Origin: Clostridium chauvoei | Lineage (GTDB): Bacteria > Bacillota > Clostridia > Clostridiales > Clostridiaceae | Direction of reading: 5' to 3' | NCBI RefSeq assembly: GCF_002327185.1 | Contig: NZ_CP018624.1 | Coordinates: forward strand, 2,118,660 to 2,182,659 | Length of the DNA stretch: 64,000 bases | In this document: positions 9,823 to 18,516 of the stretch, piece after piece | Layout of the letters: every line of letters starts with the position of its first letter | Numbering within the stretch: position 1 is the first letter of the stretch | Program-made: the position numbers and the translations under genes | The notes under the pieces: generated by a model | The model's database searches: none | What the model was told of the DNA's origin: nothing | Seen by the model: the letters and a program-made list of their open reading frames with translations, nothing else

Positions 9823-9846
9823 ATATTATGTATTTACACATAATAT
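9823..9846. promoter_or_regulatory. Palindrome between divergent cohesin-anchor and transglutaminase-dockerin genes
   Basis: Perfect 9-bp arms ATATTATGT and ACATAATAT around ATTTAC. It lies centrally in the 163-bp divergent gap, just upstream of the minus-strand TATAAT at about 9812-9817. Candidate operator for both directions; the regulator is unknown. Such palindromes also arise by chance in A/T-rich DNA. Confidence 0.4.
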
Positions 9847-9869
9847 TTTGTATTAATTTTAATTAAATA

Positions 9870-9898
9870 TTTAATCTAGTTTGAATTTAATGTATAAT
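9870..9898 (+). promoter_or_regulatory. Promoter of the transglutaminase-dockerin gene
   Basis: TTTAAT (9870-9875), 17 bases, TATAAT (9893-9898), 25 bases before the ATG at 9924. The -10 is perfect and the -35 weak. Confidence 0.5.
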
Positions 9899-9923
9899 AA
9901 ATGTATTAATAAATTTAGAGGGG

Positions 9924-11381
9924 ATGATTAAAATTAAAAACTTATCTAAAATTCTAACATTTACTTTATTTTTAAACTTTTTAGTCTTAACAATTCCTAC
10001 TTTTGCTGAGGAATTGGAAGTTCATACTGGTACTTTAGTTATGGATGAATACCAAACTTTTAATGGTGAAGTAACTATGGACAACTTATATTCAAATAAT
10101 GCTGTAGACGAATTAATTAAAACTGCTATTTATAACGGTTTAAAAAATGTTCAACCTACTATAGACTTAAGTAGATACTGTATGTATATGAATAACGATT
10201 TAAATATGGCAGCTAACTTATTTTTCAAGGTATTAGCTGAACATCCAGATATCTTTTACTGCACTAATTCTATAAGCTACAGTTATTCTCTGAACTATAA
10301 TAATCAAATTGTTGGCTATTCTTTATTAGTGAAATATGCTTATGATACTCCTACTATTAATACTATGAAAGTTGAGCTTAATGATAAGGTATCTTATATT
10401 AAAAACAATTTAATAAATGATTCTTATAGTGAATTAAAAAAAGAATTTATAGTTCATGATTATTTAACTCAAAATTGTACTTATGATGCAGAAAATCTTA
10501 GTAAAAATACTGTTCCTGCAATTTCACATACTGCTTATGGTGCTTTAGTTAATAAAGTTGCTGTTTGTGATGGTTACTCTAAAGCTGCTAAACTTTTATT
10601 AAATGAATGTGGTGTTGAATGTGGTGTTATTGTAAGTGATCAAATGCATCATGCTTGGAACTATGTAAAAATCGATGGAGAATATTATCAATTAGATATA
10701 ACTTGGGACGATCCAGTTCCTGAAAGTAATAGACTTAACTATTCTTATTTCAACCTTACAAATGCAGAAATGGCTAAATCTCACCAGTGGGTTCAATCCG
10801 ATTACCCTGTTGGGACAAGTTCTCGATTTGGCTATTTAAGAACTACTCCATCTTATCAACTTACAAGACTAGATGATAGATTATATTATGTTAATAGTAA
10901 AAAATTATTATCTAGCAATTTAGAAGGTGAAGATATTAAAACAGAAGTTTCAAAATTCACTGGAAGTAATCTAGTTGGATATGATAATTACATCTACTCA
11001 ACTTCTTATACTTGGTTTGTACCAGCACCTGAACCTACATATAAAATATCTAAATTAAATTTAAAAGATAATACTTCTGAAGATGTATTTACTTTTGATG
11101 GTAGATTCTCAACTATGTATCTTAAGGATAATAAACTTAATGTAGAATATACTTCTAATGGAGTTAATAGTACAAAGCTTATTGATCTTCCTGAAGCTAT
11201 AGTAAAAGATGTTAGAGATCTTAATAATGATGGTGAAGTTGATGTTTTAGATTTATCTCTTGTTGCTAGTAAATATAATTTATCTTCAAGCGATAATGAC
11301 TTTAAAGCTGAATATGATTTAAACAATAATGCTTTTATAGATATATTTGACTTAGTACCTATATCTAAAGCTATGCAATAA
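9924..11381 (+). CDS. Secreted transglutaminase-like protein with C-terminal dockerin
   Basis: 485 residues. Signal peptide about 1-28 (ending TFAEE). A transglutaminase-core domain at about 160-265 has a full Cys-His-Asp triad: VAVCDGYSKA (Cys ~215), MHHAWNYV (His ~242) and DITWDDP (Asp ~258). A beta-rich stretch resembling DUF5050/KWG-type repeats follows (RLDDRLYYV, NYIYSTSYTW, YKISKLNL). The C-terminal dockerin has two calcium loops, DLNNDGEVDVLD and DLNNNAFIDIFDLV; the second is degenerate (N in place of D/G). Bacterial members are usually cysteine proteases or cross-linkers; which applies here is unknown. Transcribed opposite to the anchor gene and convergent with the LRR operon. Confidence 0.85.
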   Translation: MIKIKNLSKILTFTLFLNFLVLTIPTFAEELEVHTGTLVMDEYQTFNGEVTMDNLYSNNAVDELIKTAIYNGLKNVQPTIDLSRYCMYMNNDLNMAANLFFKVLAEHPDIFYCTNSISYSYSLNYNNQIVGYSLLVKYAYDTPTINTMKVELNDKVSYIKNNLINDSYSELKKEFIVHDYLTQNCTYDAENLSKNTVPAISHTAYGALVNKVAVCDGYSKAAKLLLNECGVECGVIVSDQMHHAWNYVKIDGEYYQLDITWDDPVPESNRLNYSYFNLTNAEMAKSHQWVQSDYPVGTSSRFGYLRTTPSYQLTRLDDRLYYVNSKKLLSSNLEGEDIKTEVSKFTGSNLVGYDNYIYSTSYTWFVPAPEPTYKISKLNLKDNTSEDVFTFDGRFSTMYLKDNKLNVEYTSNGVNSTKLIDLPEAIVKDVRDLNNDGEVDVLDLSLVASKYNLSSSDNDFKAEYDLNNNAFIDIFDLVPISKAMQ

Positions 11382-11409
11382 AAAGGACAAGCTCTAAGCT
11401 TGTCTTTTT
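11382..11409. terminator. Bidirectional terminator between transglutaminase-dockerin and LRR genes
   Basis: AAAAGGACAAGCT-CTA-AGCTTGTCTTTTT: a strong stem flanked by A and T tracts, so it can serve both converging genes. Confidence 0.85.
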
Positions 11410-12595
11410 ATTTAATTTCCTTTGAAATCATAACTAAGTCGAAAATATCTACTATTCCATCTTTATTTAAGTCAAAATTATCATTCCAATCTTCTTCGTT
11501 TTCCGTTGAATTATACTTAACTCCTAAAGCGGCTATATCGTGTATATCTATATTTTTATCTTTATTTATATCTTCTATTTTATGTAAATTACCATTAAAA
11601 GTTATAGGTTGAACAACTTCCCCTGAGAAAATACATTTTTCATCAGGTATGTTTCTTTCTTCCCTATCTTTAATTTCTATGTTTATTTCTTCTTCAAAAG
11701 AAAATTTTAATTCTTGTATATTATTATCATTTACATTGTTTACCATAATAGCAGTATTTGTTCCATTAGCTATACCACTATTTGATATGTCTTTAAATTT
11801 ACCTTTGTCCTTAAAGAAACCTACAGGCTTCTTTATTACTAATTTCCCATTAGCTTCTACATTTTTTAAAGTTATCTTTTGATTAACTGCTGAAACGTAC
11901 TCTAATTCTTTTAAATTACTTAATGGAGTTAAATCACTTATCTTATTATTATCTAAGCTTACCCCACCTAAATATTGACATCTCTTTAATACAGATATAT
12001 CTTCTATTTGATTATTATCAGCATAAAATGCTTTTAAATTCTCTTTTCCTTTTAAAGGTGTTAAATCACTTATCATATTATTTTCCATAAGTAAATATGA
12101 AAGATTATTAATATTAGTTAGCGCCTTTATATCTTTTATTTTATTCATATTGATAAATAAGTCACGTAACTTTGTTAAGTTTTCAAGAGGCTTTATATCC
12201 TCTATTTGATTTAGATTTATAGCTAATTGCCTTAATTCTTTTAAGCTACCTAATGGAGTTATATCTGTTAACTTATTACCTTGTAGTTCTAATGTTGTTA
12301 ATGAAGTACAATATTGTATTCCATCTAAGTCAGATATATCTGAAAAATTCAAATATAACTCTGTCATTTTTGATAATTCACGTCTTGTTAACTCTCCATC
12401 TAAGTTTCTACGTAAATATTTATTTATAGCGCGCTTTAAATTAACATCCTTAAATTGTACATATCCTTCTCTTGAAATAGCATTATATTCTGGTATTTTA
12501 ACCTCTACTTCTTCTGCTAACACCTTTACTGTTGGTAACATAAAAGAACTTCCTATTGCTAATGCAATCATTCCTGCTATTAATTTTTTTTTCAT
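11408..12595 (-). CDS. Secreted internalin-like LRR protein with dockerin (LRR-1)
   Basis: 395 residues, RBS ATAGGAGGAG. Signal peptide about 1-27 (MKKKLIAGMIALAIGSSFML). A cap region is followed by about seven 22-residue SDS22/internalin-type leucine-rich repeats (for example TSLTTLELQGNKLTDITPLG) at ~75-235. A beta-rich ~90-residue module follows, then the dockerin (DINKDKNIDIHDI, DLNKDGIVDIFDLV). LRR domains of this type bind proteins; the ligand is unknown. Last gene of the LRR operon, with the shortest repeat array of the three. It shares the NGKLVIKKPVGFF-like module with LRR-2 and LRR-3 but is more diverged. Confidence 0.88.
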   Translation of the reverse strand: MKKKLIAGMIALAIGSSFMLPTVKVLAEEVEVKIPEYNAISREGYVQFKDVNLKRAINKYLRRNLDGELTRRELSKMTELYLNFSDISDLDGIQYCTSLTTLELQGNKLTDITPLGSLKELRQLAINLNQIEDIKPLENLTKLRDLFINMNKIKDIKALTNINNLSYLLMENNMISDLTPLKGKENLKAFYADNNQIEDISVLKRCQYLGGVSLDNNKISDLTPLSNLKELEYVSAVNQKITLKNVEANGKLVIKKPVGFFKDKGKFKDISNSGIANGTNTAIMVNNVNDNNIQELKFSFEEEINIEIKDREERNIPDEKCIFSGEVVQPITFNGNLHKIEDINKDKNIDIHDIAALGVKYNSTENEEDWNDNFDLNKDGIVDIFDLVMISKEIK

Positions 12596-12625
12596 ATAAT
12601 ACTCCTCCTATATTATAATTTATAT

Positions 12626-13966
12626 TTATATTGACTTTGAAACTATAACTAGATCAAATATGTCAATTATTCCATCTTTGTTTAAGTCACAATCTTCATT
12701 CCAATTTTCATCTATGTCTTTTTTATTGTAATGTATTCCTAAGTTTGCTAAGTCATTTATATCTATAGACTTATCTTTGTTGATGTCTTCTACTCTTAAA
12801 GCATTCGCATTAAATTCTACTGGTTGAACTACTTTTCCAGAGAAGGTAACTTGCTCCCCATTAATATTAAGTTCCTCCTTAAAATTAAAGGATAGATTGT
12901 TTATATTATTATTTTTTATACTATTCCATGTTAAATATTTATTTGCTTTGATTGCTTGTCCATCATTTGATAAGTTTTTAGCTTCTTCATATCCATTTAT
13001 AGATTTAACTGGATTTTCTAATATTAATCTTCCGTTAACTTCTTTATTTTCTAAAGTTATTTGTTGATTATCTAACTTTACTCTTTTTAATTCATATAAA
13101 TCAGCTAAAGCACTTATATCTGCTACATTATTATTAGACATATGTAATAATTCTAATGTACTAAATTTATTTAATACTGATATATCTTTAATTTTATTAT
13201 TTCCTATATCTAATCCCTTTAAATCTTTTATATCCTCTATTGGGGTTAAATCTTCTATTTCATTATATGATACTCTTATCCACTCTAAGTTCTTTAACCC
13301 TTTTAAGACATTTATATCTTTTAATCCATTTTCACTTAAATCTATAGAAAGTAATCCTTTTATATTTCTTATAACCTCTAAATTATCTATTTTATTCTCA
13401 TATAAATCTAAATATTTTAATGAATCTAATTCTTCTAATGGTTTTATATCTTTTACTAGAAGATTACCTAAACTTAGATCCTGTAGTCTTTTTAGATTTC
13501 TTAATGGATATATATTGCTTATTTTATTACCACCTAAATATAATTCTCTTAAATTAGATAATTCTGATAATGCACTTATATCTTCTATTTGATTTACATT
13601 TAAAAATAAGGTTCTTAATTTCTTCAAATTTTTTAATAAATTAATATCACTTATTTTATTATCTTGTAAATTTAATTCTTTTAAATTTGTACAATATTGT
13701 ATTCCTTCTAGATTAGAAATATCAGTAAACATAGCATATAGTTCTGTTAATTTCTCTAGCTTCCATTTTGGAATATCATCATTTTCTTTTTGTCCAATTG
13801 CTTTATTCATTGCTTTTTTTAAGCTAACATCTGGAACATCTACATATCCTTCTCTTACATTTAATTCTTGTAGTCTCAATTCTTCTGCAAATACTTTTAC
13901 CGTTGGTTGAAGTAAAGAAGTTCCAAGTATTGCTGTCATTATAACTGCTGTCAATCTCTTTTTCAT
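12626..13966 (-). CDS. Secreted internalin-like LRR protein with dockerin (LRR-2)
   Basis: 446 residues from the ATG at 13966; a TTG one codon earlier is less likely, and AAGGAGAATAATTG is the RBS. Signal peptide about 1-28, a REGYVDVPDVSLKKAMNK cap shared with LRR-3, then about eleven 22-residue LRRs (such as NLKELNLQDNKISDINLLKN). The C-terminal module and dockerin (DINKDKSIDINDL, DLNKDGIIDIFDLV) are almost identical to LRR-3, in DNA as well as protein, which points to recent tandem duplication or gene conversion. Presumed ligand-binding cargo of the cohesins. 9 bases after LRR-3, 30 before LRR-1. Confidence 0.9.
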   Translation of the reverse strand: MKKRLTAVIMTAILGTSLLQPTVKVFAEELRLQELNVREGYVDVPDVSLKKAMNKAIGQKENDDIPKWKLEKLTELYAMFTDISNLEGIQYCTNLKELNLQDNKISDINLLKNLKKLRTLFLNVNQIEDISALSELSNLRELYLGGNKISNIYPLRNLKRLQDLSLGNLLVKDIKPLEELDSLKYLDLYENKIDNLEVIRNIKGLLSIDLSENGLKDINVLKGLKNLEWIRVSYNEIEDLTPIEDIKDLKGLDIGNNKIKDISVLNKFSTLELLHMSNNNVADISALADLYELKRVKLDNQQITLENKEVNGRLILENPVKSINGYEEAKNLSNDGQAIKANKYLTWNSIKNNNINNLSFNFKEELNINGEQVTFSGKVVQPVEFNANALRVEDINKDKSIDINDLANLGIHYNKKDIDENWNEDCDLNKDGIIDIFDLVIVSKSI

Positions 13967-13978
13967 CAATTATTCTCC

Positions 13979-15421
13979 TTACATTTCCTTTGAAACTATA
14001 ACTAGATCAAATATGTCAATTATTCCATCTTTGTTTAAGTCACAATCTTCATTCCAATTTTCATCTATGTCTTTTTTATTGTAATGTATTCCTAAGTTTG
14101 CTAAGTCATTTATATCGATAGACTTATCTTTATTTATGTCTTCTACTCTTAAAGCATTAGCATTAAATTGTAGTGGCTGAACTACTGTTCCAGAGAAAAC
14201 ACTCTTTTCTCCTTTAACTTTAAATTGTTTATTAAAGTTAAAAGATAGATTATTTATATTGTTATCTTTTATATTGTTCCATGTTAAATATTTATTTGCT
14301 TTAACTGATTGTCCATCATTTGATAAATTTTTAGCTTCTTCATATCCATCTATAGATTTAATAGGATTTTCTAATATTAACCTTCCATTAACTTCTTTAT
14401 TTTTTAAAGTTATTTTTTGATTTTCTAATTTAACACTTTCTAAGCTATATAAGCTATCTAAAACACTAATATCTGATATATTATTATTTGATATATCTAA
14501 TGAAAATAATTTAGTTAAATTTTTTAGTGATGATATATCCTCTATGTTATTATTATTTGCTGATAAACCCATTAAATATTTTGAACTTTTAAGAGGTGAT
14601 AAATCTTTTATGTTATTTTCTTCTAAGCTTACCCATTCTAGCCAATTTAAGTTTTTTAACATATCAATATTTTCTAATCCATTATCATATAAATTTATAG
14701 AACGTAAAAATTTTAATTTATTTATAACTTCTAAATTATCTATTCTATTATTAGCTAAATCTAAGTGTCTTAACTCAGGTAGCTCTTGTAATGGACTTAT
14801 ATCTTTTACTGAAGTTCCTCTTATACTTAACTCCTTTAAATTTTTTAGATTTGTTAATGGAGCTATGTCTTTTATTTCTGAGCTATATGCTAAGTATAAT
14901 TCTCTTAAATTCTTTATTTTGCCTAACTCAGTTACATCTTTTATAGGAACTGCATTTAAATATAGCTCTCTTAAATTAGGTAATTCAGTTAATACGCTTA
15001 TATCTTGTAGCGGATTTCCATTTAAAAGTAATACTTTTAAGTTTTTTAAATTTCTTAATAAACTAATGTCTTTTATTTCATTACCTTGTAAATTTAACTC
15101 TTTTAAATTAGTACAATATTGGATACCTTCTAAATTAGAAATATCACTAAATCTTGTATAAAGCTGAGTAAGTTTCTCTAACTTTGCTTTTGGAATATCA
15201 GCGTCTTCTCTTTGTCCAATTGCCTTATTCATTGTTTTTTTCAAACTAACATCTGGAACATCTACATATCCTTCTCTTACACCTTCATTTACTTCTTCTT
15301 GAACTACTTTTCCTTCAAATACTTTTGGATTCAATTCTTCTGCAAAGGTATTTGAAACTGGTAGTATACTAATACTTAACATTAAATATGTAAGTATTTT
15401 AAGTAATAATTTTTTCGTCAT
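13979..15421 (-). CDS. Secreted internalin-like LRR protein with dockerin (LRR-3)
   Basis: 480 residues, RBS AAAAGGAGAGCG. Signal peptide about 1-28, the same cap as LRR-2, and about twelve LRRs (for example NLRELYLNAVPIKDVTELGK). Its array is the longest and includes less regular repeats (YSSEIKDIAPLTNLKNLKEL). The C-terminal module ends in the dockerin DINKDKSIDINDL / DLNKDGIIDIFDLV. First gene of the three-gene LRR operon; promoter and leader palindrome lie at 15489-15527. By analogy with internalins it would bind a host or bacterial surface protein; inference only. Confidence 0.9.
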   Translation of the reverse strand: MTKKLLLKILTYLMLSISILPVSNTFAEELNPKVFEGKVVQEEVNEGVREGYVDVPDVSLKKTMNKAIGQREDADIPKAKLEKLTQLYTRFSDISNLEGIQYCTNLKELNLQGNEIKDISLLRNLKNLKVLLLNGNPLQDISVLTELPNLRELYLNAVPIKDVTELGKIKNLRELYLAYSSEIKDIAPLTNLKNLKELSIRGTSVKDISPLQELPELRHLDLANNRIDNLEVINKLKFLRSINLYDNGLENIDMLKNLNWLEWVSLEENNIKDLSPLKSSKYLMGLSANNNNIEDISSLKNLTKLFSLDISNNNISDISVLDSLYSLESVKLENQKITLKNKEVNGRLILENPIKSIDGYEEAKNLSNDGQSVKANKYLTWNNIKDNNINNLSFNFNKQFKVKGEKSVFSGTVVQPLQFNANALRVEDINKDKSIDINDLANLGIHYNKKDIDENWNEDCDLNKDGIIDIFDLVIVSKEM

Positions 15422-15488
15422 ATACGCTCTCCTTTTTCGTTAAATTTTACTACAATTTATTAATTAACATTTTTTCAAACTGTTTGTT

Positions 15489-15521
15489 AACAATTAATTA
15501 ATAAATTGTTAATTAATTGTT
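15489..15521. promoter_or_regulatory. Perfect 13-bp palindrome at the start of the LRR operon transcript
   Basis: Arms AACAATTAATTAA and TTAATTAATTGTT with a 7-base spacer, beginning directly downstream of the minus-strand TATAAT (15527-15522). It could be an operator over the start site or a 5' protective stem-loop in the mRNA. Confidence 0.5.
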
Positions 15522-15572
15522 ATTATATCCTATTTTCTGTTTTTTTTAAAGAATCTTTTTGAAAAATCGACA
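15522..15572 (-). promoter_or_regulatory. LRR operon promoter region with upstream TGTCGATTTTT box
   Basis: Minus-strand GATATAAT gives a perfect -10 (15527-15522); no clear -35 is present, so an activator may be needed. The element TGTCGATTTTTC (starting at 15572, minus strand) lies about 40 bases upstream of the -10 and matches those ahead of both capsule loci. The rest of 15422-15628 is A/T-rich without a gene. Confidence 0.5.
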
Positions 15573-15628
15573 TTTTTTTTAAGCATATATAACTTATTGG
15601 TAGTATTTATCTCTTTTTTTTAGATTTT

Positions 15629-18162
15629 CTATTTAATTATTTTACATACTTTAACCAAATCAAATATATCAATTATTCCATCTAAATTTAAATCATATTC
15701 GCTTTTCCATTCTTTATCTTTAGATGTTAAATTATATTTTAAAGATATTAACGCTAAATCTTCTATATCTACTATCTTATCCTTATTTAAATCCTCTTTT
15801 TTGAAGTTACTTTTTACAATAACATCTGTATCTACATTTAATATATTTCTACCTACTTTTATTGCATAAGTAAACTTTGTCTTACCTTCTTTATTAGCTT
15901 TTAACTTATAGTTAAGCTTTCCATCATATATTTCCAAAACATTAATAGAGTCTATAATTTCTTTATTCTCAATTAAAAATTCTCCATCAATTGATGTAAT
16001 ATCTGATTTATCACCTACTAATTTAAAACTTGCTTCTACCTCTTCTCCCTCGTTAACTTCTATATTTTTATTTGCTTTAACTCCTATCATACCCTTTGTT
16101 AAAGCTCCATCACCTTCTGCTGCTCCAACTTCTACTGAAGACTTTGTTATATCCCAATAGCTATTTTTTACAACACTTTCTTTTTCATAATTTCTTGCTG
16201 CTATTCCACCAATTTTGTTTCCTGATGTAATTTCTAATTTTCCTGAAAAAATTGTATTTTCAATAGTTCCAAAATAATTATTAGCAGCTATTCCTCCAAT
16301 ATAATCTCCACCTATAACATCACAAGTAGAAATACTATTTATTATTTTACCTGAATTATTTTCAGTTAATCCCCCGATATAATCCTTATCTGCTGATATT
16401 TTCCCGCTAATTTTAACATTTTCTATTATTCCATTATTATTTTCAGAAACTCCACCTACTAAACGATTCCCTACTATATTTACATTGCTAAAGTTTAAAT
16501 TTTTAACTACAGCACCTTTATAAATAATATTAAATATTCCAATACACTCTTCTGCTTGTCTATTTATATTTATATTTTTAATTGTGTGTCCATCTCCATC
16601 TAAAACACCTTTAAACTCCTTAATAGGTGAAAAGTTTGTTATTTCTGACATATCTATATCTGCTGCTAATTTATAATAAGCATTTGAATTATTTCTTATG
16701 TTATTAAACTGCTCTGCTGTTGTTATTATAAATGGCTTTTCTTTTGAACCATCACCGTCTATCTTAGGAAACTTTACTTTAAAATCTAATTTCCCTTCAT
16801 TAGTAAATTTAATATCATATATTTCTATTCCACTATTTGATCCATTTTGGAAGTATAAAGTTTCATCATCAAAATTTAATCTACTTGAAGCTTTTCCTAT
16901 TTTAGTTTCGCCAAGGCTTGGACTAATTATTGCTTCATCTATATTTCCATCAGCTAATTCTGGTGATGTAACACCTGGTCTGAAAACATAAATGTGATCT
17001 GGATAACCCATTTTATTTCCTTCAAAAATACCTACTGACTCATCTATTCTATAAGCTAATAACCCTGGATTATTTATATTTAGCACTGAATCCCACTTAT
17101 CATCACCTTTTCTAAACTCTACTACGAAGTATTGATTTTTGATAATGGTGATTTAATTTTATATGCTATTGTATCTCCTTTAATTTTTGAATTTGATGGA
17201 CTTAACCTATATTCACCATCTGAAGTAATCTCTGGTATCACTGTTTCTGTTCCATCATATGTAAGTCTTGTATATGCTAAAGGCAATTGTGGATTTTTAG
17301 CTGTACCAGCCATTATATCCCACTTTCCAACTGGGTTTGAAGAATTACTACTATATCTATATAAATCTGGGAAAAAGAATGTATGTAAAAATTCATGAAC
17401 AACTACTCCAACTAACCTCATATACTTGCCCATAACTCCTGTATTTTCTGTACCCTGGGTTAAAACATTATATTCTGTTATGCTTTTTCCATTAATATAT
17501 GTAGTATTACTCATTGTGCTTTTATGTGGCCATAATAAATCACCATGTCCTTCTGGTAATCCCTTTATTACATAAGTTACATTATCTATAGAACCATCCT
17601 TGTTAAAATCAAGTTTATCTCCATCAACATTAACTTGTGATACAATGCTCCTAGCAGCATCTGATAACAATTCATTTTCTCTAGTAAATCTCTCCCCATC
17701 ATCTTTATATCCAATTGGGTTAGTAGATGATTTTCTTTTATAATACTCTCTAGAATTTGGTGCTTCATAAGAGTAATGCTTGTTATCTTTATCTACAGGA
17801 TAAAAAGTAGTGTTTGATTTTACTCTTCCATAAGTTAAGTCTGATAAATATTCTTTTAAAGATATATCGTTTCCATTGTAAATATCATTTATAACAGAAA
17901 AGCTTTTATCATTTACAAACTCTTTTTCACCTTTAAATCTAACAAATATAACAATATTATTTATTTCATCTGGAATGTTATATGTACTTTGATATGTTGG
18001 CTTGTCCATTCCTGCTGAATAAACATCAATTCCTAACATACTTCCTTCAACTTTATATTCTATTTCCTGCGCATAAATAATTGACTGACTAAAAATATTT
18101 ATGCTAATAATAATAACTGTGAAAAATGACCAAAAATTTTTAATATATTTATTTCTATCCAT
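15629..18162 (-). pseudogene. M6-family metalloprotease with GLUG repeats and dockerin, frameshifted
   Basis: The ATG at 18162 (RBS TTAGGGGGAA) encodes a signal peptide (about 1-31) and an M6/InhA-like peptidase domain with the zinc motif VVHEFLHTFFFPDLY. The frame breaks in the 5-A run at 17136-17140 (minus strand); one more A joins it to the downstream frame through SKNQYFVVEFRKGDDKWDS, typical of the end of M6 domains, giving about 845 residues. The second half has GLUG-type repeats (IGGLTENNSGKIINS, IGGIAANNYFGTIEN), an Ig-like stretch and a dockerin (DLNKDKIVDIEDL, DLNLDGIIDIFDLV). M6 enzymes usually have Gly residues where this motif has Leu and Phe, so activity should not be taken for granted. 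Upstream of the LRR operon, same strand. Confidence 0.87.
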
Positions 18163-18516
18163 ATTATTCCCCCTAATTTTTACTTATTATTAATTAATAC
18201 TATTATCGTTTACTCCCCTCTCATCTTAACATTTAGTATTCAATATTTTATATTTTTTTGTTAATTATATTAAAAATTTAATTATAATTTTCGTTATAAT
18301 TTATGTTATTCATATTTTATACAACTTTTTTGTACTTTTTTTATAATTTTAATAGAAAAAAATATAAAATTATACTATAATTAAAATATACATATCTATG
18401 AATTTCATTTCTCGACAATTAACGCTCTAAAATGACTATTTATAGATAAATTACATACTAAAAAATTTAGGTAATATGCCTATTTTTTAATAATTAATTT
18501 AAAAGGGGGACAATCT
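18163..18516. promoter_or_regulatory. 354-bp divergent control region between M6 protease and cohesin-repeat genes
   Basis: No gene. Very A/T-rich. A TCGACA at 18412-18417 (TTGTCGAG on the minus strand) is a weaker copy of the TGTCGA box. A possible minus-strand TATAAT lies at 18269-18264. The plus-strand start at 18517 is a GTG behind AAAAGGGGG; no strong -35/-10 pair is evident for it. Confidence 0.35.

Noticed and set aside
11400..11882. Plus-strand ORFs opposite the LRR-1 gene
   Set aside because: They lie wholly inside a convincing minus-strand gene, lack RBS and have the composition of reverse-read LRR codons.
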